64,000 bases of DNA from Colimorpha_A sp045540115. GTDB lineage: Bacteria > Bacillota > Clostridia > Oscillospirales > CAG-272. The stretch covers positions 1 to 64,000 of the forward strand of contig JAZQGR010000075.1 in the NCBI GenBank assembly GCA_045540115.1, read 5' to 3'. The translations under genes were made by a program, and so were the position numbers. Of the stretch, positions 42,800 through 49,603 are shown one piece after another (the stretch's first letter is position 1; every line of letters starts with the position of its first letter). The notes beneath the pieces were generated by a model. The model searched no databases, was not told the origin of the DNA, and saw only the letters and a list, made by a program, of their open reading frames with translations.

Positions 42800-43345
42800 C
42801 TATATATCAAACCATACTCTTTTCATTTCACTCAAAAATTCTTCCGTTATAGGGTAGTCCTCGCTGTCGGGTAAAACCGAGTCAATACCGCAATTAGGGC
42901 AACGAGCAGTGCCGAGAGAATCGGGTATCCAATCGGTAATCTCGTTTGGGGAGAAGATCGAAAGGCAATAGAAGCAGCCGCAGAGACGGCTTTTTTGTAA
43001 ATAAGGACGGTTATTTGAGCTTCTTTCGTGAGCATCGAGATACCAATAAGGCGTCCTCATAAAGCTATCCACCGCCCATATCACTTGCGAGGTGTGAATA
43101 TAGTGCCCGTGAGTATGGCAAACCTCTGTTCCGCCACTTGGAAGAGGTTTTTGAAACTCCACCATAAATATGAAATCCTCATCGATCAGATCCTCTTGAT
43201 ATACCCAAAACCGATCATTCTCCCGTTCACCGTAAAGCACGGAAGCGTCATTTGAAAAGAGGTTCCCGAATGCGTTCGTACGTGTCAGGGTAATATTGTG
43301 TTTGTCTTTTAGGTGATCGTAAATGTACTTAAGATCATTTTTCAC
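42800..43345 (-). CDS. Cysteine-containing protein, immunity-like, with C-terminal zinc-ribbon-type segment
   Basis: About 181 residues. The C-terminal third has CGCFYCLSIF and CPNCGIDS, spaced as a zinc-binding segment, followed by DYPITEEFLSEMKRVWF. This pattern recurs in small cytoplasmic proteins often found beside toxin-immunity genes. The N-terminus is unassigned. Two GTG starts are possible (43354 and 43345); the second fits AGGTGG five bases upstream. It is the first gene of the cluster. I saw no clear promoter in the short upstream gap. Confidence 0.65.
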   Translation of the reverse strand: MKNDLKYIYDHLKDKHNITLTRTNAFGNLFSNDASVLYGERENDRFWVYQEDLIDEDFIFMVEFQKPLPSGGTEVCHTHGHYIHTSQVIWAVDSFMRTPYWYLDAHERSSNNRPYLQKSRLCGCFYCLSIFSPNEITDWIPDSLGTARCPNCGIDSVLPDSEDYPITEEFLSEMKRVWFDI

Positions 43346-43412
43346 GGCGTCCACCTACCTAAATTTCTAACTTTATATGTAAATCATATCATATAAAGCC
43401 GCAGAAATCAAT

Positions 43413-43444
43413 ATAAAAATGCCCGCGAGTATATGCTCACGGGC
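43413..43444 (-). terminator. Terminator of the small Cys-rich gene
   Basis: GCCCGCGAG and CTCACGGGC (one mismatch) form a hairpin that on the minus strand runs into ATTTTTATATT. Confidence 0.8.
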
Positions 43445-43449
43445 GGATT

Positions 43450-43677
43450 TTATATAAGCAGATCTTCCTCAGTCAGCTTCGGCATCGGAGGCATCGGACG
43501 CGGCACGCGCTTCAGCGGATCGTATGCGAATTTCTTACAGCAAAATTCCTTGTTTACGATTCCGCGAAGAGAGCAGAGAACGTTCTCATCGTCGGCAATT
43601 ACAGTCGCGTTTTCACAGTATATACAGACCTTTGAGATCTCGAGCTTTTCGGTTGGCTTCTTTTTCTTCTTACACAT
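43450..43677 (-). CDS. Small cysteine-rich protein, uncharacterised
   Basis: This 75-residue protein starts MCKKKKK and carries CIYCENA, a further Cys and CC near the middle (CSLRG, then EFCCKKF), so it may bind a metal. A proline-rich tail (RVPRPMPPMPK) ends it. I know no named family. The start is ATG 43677, 8 bp after GAGG; the earlier in-frame ATG lies only 2 bp from it. It has its own promoter and terminator, so it is expressed alone beside the Znu-type transporter operon. Confidence 0.75.
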   Translation of the reverse strand: MCKKKKKPTEKLEISKVCIYCENATVIADDENVLCSLRGIVNKEFCCKKFAYDPLKRVPRPMPPMPKLTEEDLLI

Positions 43678-43706
43678 TTTCATATCCTCAAATCATTACT
43701 TCTCAC

Positions 43707-43735
43707 ATTATACACCATGTCACGACAAATTTCAA
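43707..43735 (-). promoter_or_regulatory. Promoter of the small Cys-rich gene
   Basis: The minus strand reads TTGAAA, 17 bp, TATAAT. Confidence 0.78.
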
Positions 43736-43776
43736 ACCTTTTTGCAAAAAATATTGCAAAAATTTTGGAAAAATGT

Positions 43777-43806
43777 AAATTCCCCTGCCGAAGCAGGGGA
43801 ATTTTT
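43777..43806 (-). terminator. Terminator of the metal ABC transporter operon
   Basis: AAATTCCCCTGC, loop CGAA, GCAGGGGAATTT, followed on the minus strand by T-rich sequence (ACATTTTT). Confidence 0.88.
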
Positions 43807-44650
43807 ATGCTTTAATTGGTTTTTTCAGCTTTTTTAGCCAAGAAATAAGCGATGCGACGATGAACATTATAAGCTCAACGCAGACGACGCTCGCACCGGC
43901 GGGAGTCGAAAGGAAATAGGAGGAGATAAGCCCGATGGCAAATCCGAATATCGGAAGGATTGCCGACAGAATAACGACTCCCTTAAAGCTTTTCATCAAT
44001 CTCATTGCCGTCATGGGCGGGAATACGATGAGCGCGGAAATGAGAAGCGTTCCCATAAAGCGCATGCCGATAACGATAGTAACTGCCGAAAGAAGCGCGA
44101 GAAGCGTATCGTATAGACGCACCTTGACCCCCGTCGCCTTAGCAAAGCTCGGGTCGAACGTAACAGAGAAAATGCGGTTGTAAACGAGGCAGTATATCGG
44201 AATAACTACTGCCGCAAGAGCGATAGACCATATAAGATCGTTTTTGCTGAGCGCAAGAATAGAGCCGAACATATAGCCGTTAAGATCAATATTCGCTCCG
44301 GGGGAAAGGGACGCGGCAACCGTGCCGATGGCAAGCGCACCAGTAGAAATTATCGCAGTGAGCGCATCACCCTTCATTTTGCCCTTTTCGTTAAGGCGCA
44401 GAAGCCCGAATGCAGAAAGCCCAACCGTCGGTACGGTCAAAGCCATGGGCGCTATCGACATTGCGGATCCGATAGCGAGAGATGCAAACGCAACGTGTGA
44501 AAGCCCGTCACCGATCATCGAATATCTTTTTAGCACGAGACAAACGCCGAGAAGCGCGGCGCATACCGAGATAAGTATTCCGCAAACAAGCGCATAGACC
44601 ATTGAGTTAAGGGAGAACATAAGCTGAAGCTCGTTTATAAACGCAGTCAT
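43805..44650 (-). CDS. znuB: Metal ABC transporter permease, ZnuB-like
   Basis: This 281-residue membrane protein is an ABC-3 family permease with about eight hydrophobic segments. The VLKRYSMIGDGLSHVAFASLA and MRFMGTLLISALIVFPPMTAMRLMK segments are typical of zinc and manganese permeases. It pairs with the ATPase below (4-bp overlap) and its gene is regulated through the Fur-type box at 45350-45370. The likely metal is zinc, from the His-rich tail of the ATPase and the general family, but manganese or iron cannot be ruled out. No substrate-binding protein is adjacent. Confidence 0.88.
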   Translation of the reverse strand: MTAFINELQLMFSLNSMVYALVCGILISVCAALLGVCLVLKRYSMIGDGLSHVAFASLAIGSAMSIAPMALTVPTVGLSAFGLLRLNEKGKMKGDALTAIISTGALAIGTVAASLSPGANIDLNGYMFGSILALSKNDLIWSIALAAVVIPIYCLVYNRIFSVTFDPSFAKATGVKVRLYDTLLALLSAVTIVIGMRFMGTLLISALIVFPPMTAMRLMKSFKGVVILSAILPIFGFAIGLISSYFLSTPAGASVVCVELIMFIVASLISWLKKLKKPIKA

Positions 44651-45336
44651 ATCTTACAGCCTCCCTCGTGATCATGCTCGTGCGGCTTTGCGTCGGTATA
44701 GGAATATCCGTCGTTGCGGAGAATGAGAAGCTTGTCCGCAACGGCAAGAGCGCAGTGAATATCGTGAGAAACCATTATGACGGTTATGCCCTCGTCCTTA
44801 AGACGGTGAATTATCTTGTAAAACTCCGACGTGGCAGTCGGGTCGAGACCTGCCACAGGCTCGTCAAGAAGAATAAGATGCTTTGCGGCGCAAAGTGCGC
44901 GTGCAAGCAAAACTCTCTGCTGCTGACCGCCCGAAAGCTCCGCAAAGCTCTTGTCTTTAAGAGGCAAAATATCAAGAAGCTCAAGCTTCGCCTTTGATTC
45001 TTCCTTGTCTTTTTTCGTGTAAAATGGGAAACGCTTACCGCTCGTCAGCTTGCCTGAGAGCACGATCTCCCAAACCGACGCGGGAAAATCGCTTTGCGCG
45101 TCGCTCCTCTGCGGCAGATATCCGATGCCGTGCTTCTTCTCGCCGTCGAAAAATACTATCTCGCCGCGAGATACTTCCTTCAGCCCGAGAAGCGCCTTGA
45201 TAAGCGTACTTTTTCCCGTTCCGTTTTCACCTGCTATACAGAGGCATTTTCCGCTTTCGAGCGAAAAGGAAAGCCCCTCGATGACCGATGCGCTTCCGTA
45301 GGAAAGCCATAGGTCCTTACATTCAATTGCCGTCAT
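44647..45336 (-). CDS. znuC: Metal ABC transporter ATP-binding protein, ZnuC-like
   Basis: This 229-residue ATPase has Walker A GENGTGKST (about 36), the signature LSGGQQQR, and Walker B HLILLDEPVAGLDP. The C-terminus reads HEHDHEGGC, a short His-rich tail that could bind the metal. The start follows GAGGT. It leads the transcript and overlaps the permease gene by 4 bp. Its promoter overlaps a Fur-family operator, consistent with repression when metal is plentiful. Confidence 0.92.
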   Translation of the reverse strand: MTAIECKDLWLSYGSASVIEGLSFSLESGKCLCIAGENGTGKSTLIKALLGLKEVSRGEIVFFDGEKKHGIGYLPQRSDAQSDFPASVWEIVLSGKLTSGKRFPFYTKKDKEESKAKLELLDILPLKDKSFAELSGGQQQRVLLARALCAAKHLILLDEPVAGLDPTATSEFYKIIHRLKDEGITVIMVSHDIHCALAVADKLLILRNDGYSYTDAKPHEHDHEGGCKI

Positions 45337-45349
45337 TCTGACCTCGATT

Positions 45350-45370
45350 TGAAAATGATTATCAATTTCA
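45350..45370. promoter_or_regulatory. Fur-family operator (Zur/Fur box)
   Basis: TGAAATTGATAATCATTTTCA (minus strand) is a near-palindrome close to the 7-1-7 Fur-type box (TGATAAT N ATTATCA core, GATAATCAT). It overlaps the transcription start of znuCB, which fits repression by a Zur or Fur protein. Confidence 0.75.
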
Positions 45371-45371
45371 T

Positions 45372-45400
45372 ATTATACCATCATATATCAATTAAATCAA
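45372..45400 (-). promoter_or_regulatory. Promoter of znuCB
   Basis: The minus strand reads TTGATT, 17 bp, TATAAT, directly upstream of the Fur-type box. Confidence 0.72.
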
Positions 45401-45451
45401 TAGTATACAACTAAAAAAGAGCAAGTAAATTTAACTTTGTTGAAAAAAACA

Positions 45452-45480
45452 TTGAAAAAAGCGGAATAATGTGTTATAAT
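45452..45480 (+). promoter_or_regulatory. Promoter of typA
   Basis: TTGAAA, 17 bp, TATAAT, about 35 bp before the TTG start. Confidence 0.8.
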
Positions 45481-45515
45481 TAACCGTTAAATTAAGAATA
45501 AGGGATGATAAGATT

Positions 45516-47345
45516 TTGGTAAGAAACGATTTAAGAAACATAGCGATCATAGCCCACGTTGACCACGGAAAGACGACTCTCGTCGACCAGATGCTCAAGC
45601 AGGGCGGTGTATACCGTGAAAATCAGGCGACAGAAGAGCGAGTAATGGACTCCAATGCCCTTGAAAAGGAAAGAGGAATCACTATCCTCGCAAAGAACAC
45701 GGCAGTACACTATAAGGATGTAAAGATCAATATTATAGACACCCCCGGACACGCAGACTTCTCGGGCGAGGTCGAGCGAATCCTCAAAATGGTAAACGGA
45801 GTTATTCTCCTTGTTGACGCCGCAGAGGGACCGATGCCGCAGACGCGTTTCGTGCTTCAGAAGGCGCTCGAGCTTAACCACAGAGTTATCGTCGTAGTAA
45901 ACAAAGTGGATAAGCCCGACGCACGTATCGAAGAGGTAGAGGATGAAGTCCTCGAGCTTCTTATGGATCTCGACGCGACCGACGATCAGCTCGATTCCCC
46001 GATGCTTTTCTGCTCGGGCAGAGCAGGTACTGCGTCGTTTACCCCCTATGAGCCGGGCGTTGACCTTCAGCCGCTTTTCGACACTATTCTCGAATATATC
46101 CCCGCTCCAGAAGGCGACGAGAACGGCGAGCTTCAGCTTCTCGTTTCCTCTATCGACTATAACGAGTACGTCGGAAGAATGGGAATCGGACGTATCGAGC
46201 GCGGATCTGTCAAGGTAAATCAGGAAGCGCTTATATGCAACTACCACACGGGCGCAAACCCCGTAAGAACGAGGATCGTCTCGCTTCAGACCTTTGACGG
46301 TCTCGGCAGAAGAACGGTTGAAAGCGCAAACGTAGGCGATATCGTCTGCTTCTCGGGCGCAGAAAATATCACGATCGGTGATACGATAACTTCCGTTACC
46401 GCTCCCGAGCCGCTTCCTTTCGTTAAAATAAGCGAGCCGACGATCGAAATGACCTTCGCGGTAAACGACAGCCCCTTTGCAGGACGCGAGGGTAAGTTCG
46501 TTACTACAAGACAGATAAGAGACCGCCTCTACCGTGAGCTTCTCAAGGACGTTTCGCTCCGCGTTGAGGACGGCGAAACTACCGATAGCTTTAAGGTCGC
46601 AGGACGAGGAGAAATGCACCTTTCGATCCTCGTCGAAACCATGCGCCGCGAGGGATATGAGCTTTCGCTTTCGACTCCCCGCGTGCTTTATAAAACGATC
46701 GACGGCGTAAAGAACGAGCCGTATGAGACAGTAATCATCGACGTTCCCGAGCAGTATATGGGTTCTGTTATCGACAAGCTCAATATGCGTAAGGGCGAGC
46801 TTCTTGAAATGGGAAGCCGCGGAAGCCGTATGGAGCTTCATTACGTTATTCCTTCCCGTTGCCTCTTCGGATACAGAAGTGAGTTCCTCACCGCAACACG
46901 CGGAGAGGGAATTATGAATACAGTTTTCGAGGGCTACCACCCCTATAAGGGCGATATGCCGTCCCGCCAGACAGGTTCGCTTGTCGCGTCCGAAAAGGGA
47001 ATTACGACCTCCTATGGTCTCTTTAACTCGCAGGAGCGCGGACAGCTTTTCGTCGGCGTTCAGACAGAGGTATATGAGGGAATGATCGTCGGTGAAAACC
47101 CGAAGCAGGGTGATATCGAGATCAACCCCTGTAAGACGAAGCAGCTCACCGCGATCCGTTCAAAGGGCGCGGATGAAAAGCTTATTCTTACCCCCCATAA
47201 GGTAATGTCGCTTGAAGAGGCGATAGAGTTTATAGCAGACGACGAGCTTATCGAGGTCACGCCTAAAGGACTTCGTCTCCGTAAGGTCATTCTCGACACC
47301 CCGACCCGTAAAAAGGCTCAGGCGGCAAAGAAGAAGCTCCAGTGA
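45516..47345 (+). CDS. typA: Translational GTPase TypA/BipA
   Basis: BipA is a ribosome-binding GTPase that helps 50S assembly and stress responses. The 609-residue protein has the G domain (IAHVDHGKTTLVDQM near 10, DTPGHADF near 72, NKVDKPDA near 128), the elongation-factor domains II and III, and the BipA C-terminal domain with RQTGSLVASEKG. Homologues start with an Arg-Asn-Asp N-terminus, so the TTG at 45516 is the likely start; the ATG at 45505 is in another frame and stops after four codons. A DUF2809 gene follows, overlapping by one base (TGATG). Confidence 0.97.
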   Translation: MVRNDLRNIAIIAHVDHGKTTLVDQMLKQGGVYRENQATEERVMDSNALEKERGITILAKNTAVHYKDVKINIIDTPGHADFSGEVERILKMVNGVILLVDAAEGPMPQTRFVLQKALELNHRVIVVVNKVDKPDARIEEVEDEVLELLMDLDATDDQLDSPMLFCSGRAGTASFTPYEPGVDLQPLFDTILEYIPAPEGDENGELQLLVSSIDYNEYVGRMGIGRIERGSVKVNQEALICNYHTGANPVRTRIVSLQTFDGLGRRTVESANVGDIVCFSGAENITIGDTITSVTAPEPLPFVKISEPTIEMTFAVNDSPFAGREGKFVTTRQIRDRLYRELLKDVSLRVEDGETTDSFKVAGRGEMHLSILVETMRREGYELSLSTPRVLYKTIDGVKNEPYETVIIDVPEQYMGSVIDKLNMRKGELLEMGSRGSRMELHYVIPSRCLFGYRSEFLTATRGEGIMNTVFEGYHPYKGDMPSRQTGSLVASEKGITTSYGLFNSQERGQLFVGVQTEVYEGMIVGENPKQGDIEINPCKTKQLTAIRSKGADEKLILTPHKVMSLEEAIEFIADDELIEVTPKGLRLRKVILDTPTRKKAQAAKKKLQ

Positions 47346-47737
47346 TGAAGTATAAAAAGCTGCGCATAGCGTACCTGATAGCGTTTCTTGTCCTGCTTTT
47401 TATTGAAATATTGATAGGCGCATTCGTGCGCGACGCATTCGTTCGTCCGTACGTAGGCGATGTCCTCGTCGTTATACTGATATATTGCCTTATCAGAATA
47501 GTTAAACCGACGGGAATAAAGCTCTTGCCGCTTTACGTTTTCATCTTCGCACTCTTTGTCGAGCTTCTCCAACTCGTAAAAATCGTTGACCTGCTCGGAA
47601 TACCTCGCGATTCGATAGTAGCAATTATGGTCGGAACGTCATTTTCGTTCATAGATATAATCTGCTACGCAGTTGGATGCGGAATTACCTGTATAACTGA
47701 ACTGATAATAAAAAAGCGCCCCGCGGAAAACTGCTGA
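47345..47737 (+). CDS. DUF2809 family membrane protein
   Basis: This 130-residue protein has about four membrane segments and matches the DUF2809 family (VRPYVGDVLVVILIYCLIR near residue 32, then VELLQLVKIVDLLGI). Its function is unknown. The ATG overlaps the typA stop (TGATG), so expression is likely coupled; an in-frame GTG one codon earlier is also possible. Its stop codon lies in the loop of the terminator hairpin that ends the unit. Confidence 0.85.
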   Translation: MKYKKLRIAYLIAFLVLLFIEILIGAFVRDAFVRPYVGDVLVVILIYCLIRIVKPTGIKLLPLYVFIFALFVELLQLVKIVDLLGIPRDSIVAIMVGTSFSFIDIICYAVGCGITCITELIIKKRPAENC

Positions 47738-47765
47738 AAGCAGTTTCCGCTTCGGGTGCTTTTTT
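47713..47765 (+). terminator. Terminator of typA-DUF2809
   Basis: A long hairpin with arms around GCGGAAAACTGCT and AGCAGTTTCCGC, extended by AAGC/GCTT pairing and followed by TTTTTT. It overlaps the end of the DUF2809 gene. Confidence 0.9.
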
Positions 47766-47770
47766 GCTTG

Positions 47771-47826
47771 CCTTCCCCTCAGGGGAAGGTGGATTTTAGC
47801 CGAAGGCAAAAATCCGGATGAGGTGT
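47771..47826 (+). repeat. Hairpin repeat element, copy A
   Basis: CCTTCCCC/GGGGAAGG hairpin, then GGATTTT/AAAATCC with an inner GCC/GGC pair, then GGATGAGGTGT. It is the clearest copy of the element also seen at 31689 and, degenerate, at 56333. Confidence 0.8.
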
Positions 47827-47844
47827 AGCCGGCGAAGACGGCGT

Positions 47845-47894
47845 TTTACCTCTCCGGCGGGATGAAGGTAAGAGGTAAACCTCGGATGAGGTGT
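47845..47894 (+). repeat. Hairpin repeat element, copy B
   Basis: TTTACCTCT at 47845-47853 pairs with AGAGGTAAA at 47871-47879, followed after 4 nt by GGATGAGGTGT. It directly follows copy A, with a GCCG/CGGC hairpin between. Confidence 0.72.
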
Positions 47895-47960
47895 CTAAGA
47901 GTATATCAAAGCGAATGTAACGGGCTTTGACAATTTCTTGCTCACTATATTGGGGTATTA

Positions 47961-48009
47961 CTCCTCATCCACCACCTTCGGTGGTTCCCCTTCTCCCTCA
48001 GGAGAAGGT
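47961..48009 (-). repeat. Hairpin repeat element, copy C (inverted)
   Basis: On the minus strand: CCTTCTCC/GGAGAAGG-type hairpin, ACCACC/GGTGGT hairpin, then GGATGAGGAG. It is in the opposite orientation to copies A and B. Positions 47895-47960 between them hold no gene. Confidence 0.72.
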
Positions 48010-48029
48010 ATAAAAGCGAAATCCCGCTA

Positions 48030-48058
48030 TTGACAAATAATCTTCATAGTGATAAAAT
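48030..48058 (+). promoter_or_regulatory. Promoter of the structured leader and BspA-type lipoprotein
   Basis: TTGACA, 17 bp, TAAAAT puts the start near 48065, exactly at the 5' arm of the leader stem. Confidence 0.82.
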
Positions 48059-48063
48059 GAAGG

Positions 48064-48173
48064 TGCTACACAGTTTAATATTGTTCTCTTACAGGCATAC
48101 TATTGGTAAAAACGTATGCTTTTGCCGTCATACCTGTAAGGAATGAACTGTGTAGCAACAGAGGCGAAGTTGC
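48064..48173 (+). ncRNA. Structured leader RNA (riboswitch-like or small RNA), unknown class
   Basis: The RNA begins with GCTACACAGTT (48065-48075), which pairs with AACTGTGTAGC (48146-48156). An asymmetric internal loop follows, then CTTACAGG (48088-48095) with CCTGTAAG (48133-48140), then GGTAAAA (48105-48111) with TTTTGCC (48120-48126). The result is a rod of three stacked helices. The GC at 48155-48156 can instead form GCAAC/GTTGC (48155-48159 with 48169-48173), which would break the closing stem. A terminator follows at 48181-48210, and the next gene has no room for another promoter. I do not recognise the class; a cis-acting attenuator is the best reading, a separate 6S-like RNA the main alternative. 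Confidence 0.7.
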
Positions 48174-48180
48174 GTTTTTG

Positions 48181-48210
48181 GTGCGTCAGCTTCGGCTGAT
48201 GCACTTTTTT
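48181..48210 (+). terminator. Intrinsic terminator (attenuator) before the BspA-type lipoprotein
   Basis: GTGCGTCAGC, loop TTCG, GCTGATGCAC (one G-U pair) and six T. It ends 18 nt before the ATG at 48229, just ahead of the AAGGAG site. Confidence 0.92.
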
Positions 48211-48228
48211 ATGCAAGGAGTAGGAAAA

Positions 48229-49542
48229 ATGAAAATAATCATTAGTTTTGCGTTATCACTTGTATTGATAATCGCGCTTGCTGCGTGCGGCAACAATGAT
48301 GAACACGACAAGTTCTCGACACAAAAGGACACGAACGCCGTGACAACGACTGGCGACAATGTTGCTGTGGGAGACGATACGACTGCTGGTAACGAGACGA
48401 CTGTTGGCGATACGACGGAAGATATCGTAACGACTACGCACCCCTCGGATTCAACTGCTCCGCATGTTCATGCGTATGGAGCATGGGAAATGATAAAAGA
48501 AGCAACTTGTGAAGAAAAGGGTCAAATGGAAACGGTATGTTCGTGTGGAGAGAAAATAATTGTAACTGTACCTGCAATGGGACACATAGAACGTGTTGTT
48601 CCGGAAGTTGCTCCATCATGTACGAGAACCGGACTTACTGAAGGTAAACAATGTTTCGTGTGTAAAAAAATCCTTGTTAAACAGGAAAGCGTTTCCAAAC
48701 TTGAACATACCTATGGAGATTGGCTCATAATCAAAAATGCAACGTGCGTTGATACAGGCGTTAAGCAGAAGCTGTGTTATTGTGGACATAAGATTATCGA
48801 GAACATCCCTGTTTCCAAACATTTTGCCGTTATAGATACTGCGGTTTCTCCAACGTGTACAAAAACCGGCCTTACTGAAGGCTCGCATTGCTCGGTATGC
48901 GGTGAGATACTTATCGCACAAGAAATTGTTCCTGCAAAGGGATTTTCGGATGGTTTATCGTACTCTTTTGATTCTAATTCAAAAACATATACCGTTATTG
49001 GAATAGGAACATGCACTGATACCGAGATTTATATACCGAGGAAAGTCGGTAATTATAAAGTAACAGGAATCGGCGCTGGTGCATTTAAGGGCTGTAAGGA
49101 TATAACGCATGTAGAGATACCAAACAATATTGAGTACATTGGCAGCAGTGCATTCAGCGGATGTACGTCTCTTAAAAGTGTGTCTATTCCGTGGAGTGTA
49201 ACTGGAATAGGCAGCGGTGCGTTTTATAATTGCACATCACTTGAATATGTAGAAATTCCCGGCAACGTAGCATCTATAGAAAATAGTACATTTAATAATT
49301 GTACTTCATTGATTAGTGTTGAAATCCCGGATGGTATTTCAAGTATTGGCGTTAATGCGTTCACTGGTTGTGCATCACTAAAAAGTGTAGTAATTCCTTG
49401 GCGTGTTCAAACTATAGGTAGCTATGCATTCTATGGTTGCGAATCTATCACTATTTATTGCGAGGCGGAAAGATCATCCAGCGGTTGGGCTTCTAATTGG
49501 TGTCCATCATATAACAAAGTAGTTTGGGGTTACGAGGTATAA
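48229..49542 (+). CDS. BspA-type leucine-rich repeat lipoprotein
   Basis: This 437-residue lipoprotein has a signal peptide with lipobox LAAC (Cys20), a Thr-rich linker (about 33-80), three copies of a block with spaced cysteines (EATCEEKGQMETVCSCGEKI and relatives, about 85-240), and a LRR_5 array of at least five units such as IGSSAFSGCTSLKSVSIPWS. BspA-type LRRs often mediate adhesion to host or substrate. The start is ATG 48229 after AAGGAG; a frame from 48103 would run through the structured leader and is rejected. Expression is probably controlled by that leader. It resembles the lipoprotein at 27587. Confidence 0.88.
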   Translation: MKIIISFALSLVLIIALAACGNNDEHDKFSTQKDTNAVTTTGDNVAVGDDTTAGNETTVGDTTEDIVTTTHPSDSTAPHVHAYGAWEMIKEATCEEKGQMETVCSCGEKIIVTVPAMGHIERVVPEVAPSCTRTGLTEGKQCFVCKKILVKQESVSKLEHTYGDWLIIKNATCVDTGVKQKLCYCGHKIIENIPVSKHFAVIDTAVSPTCTKTGLTEGSHCSVCGEILIAQEIVPAKGFSDGLSYSFDSNSKTYTVIGIGTCTDTEIYIPRKVGNYKVTGIGAGAFKGCKDITHVEIPNNIEYIGSSAFSGCTSLKSVSIPWSVTGIGSGAFYNCTSLEYVEIPGNVASIENSTFNNCTSLISVEIPDGISSIGVNAFTGCASLKSVVIPWRVQTIGSYAFYGCESITIYCEAERSSSGWASNWCPSYNKVVWGYEV

Positions 49543-49561
49543 TGTGATAACTAAATTAAAC

Positions 49562-49602
49562 TGCACCCCAAGGGCAAAACGCCCTTGGGGTGCAATATTT
49601 TT
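49562..49602. terminator. Bidirectional terminator
   Basis: TGCACCCCAAGGGC pairs with GCCCTTGGGGTGCA around AAAAC, a 14-bp perfect stem, followed by ATATTTTTA. It serves both converging genes. Confidence 0.92.
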
Positions 49603-49603
49603 A

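Noticed and set aside
45531..46940. 469-residue open frame antisense to typA
   Set aside because: It is a shadow of the typA reading frame; typA has clear motifs, and this frame has no ribosome binding site or recognisable product.
47766..48015. CRISPR array or tandem repeats
   Set aside because: The repeats are hairpin elements in mixed orientation with differing arms, not evenly spaced direct repeats.
48103..48228. N-terminal extension of the BspA-type lipoprotein from TTG 48103
   Set aside because: It would translate through the structured leader and terminator and would bury the signal peptide; the ATG at 48229 has a good AAGGAG site.
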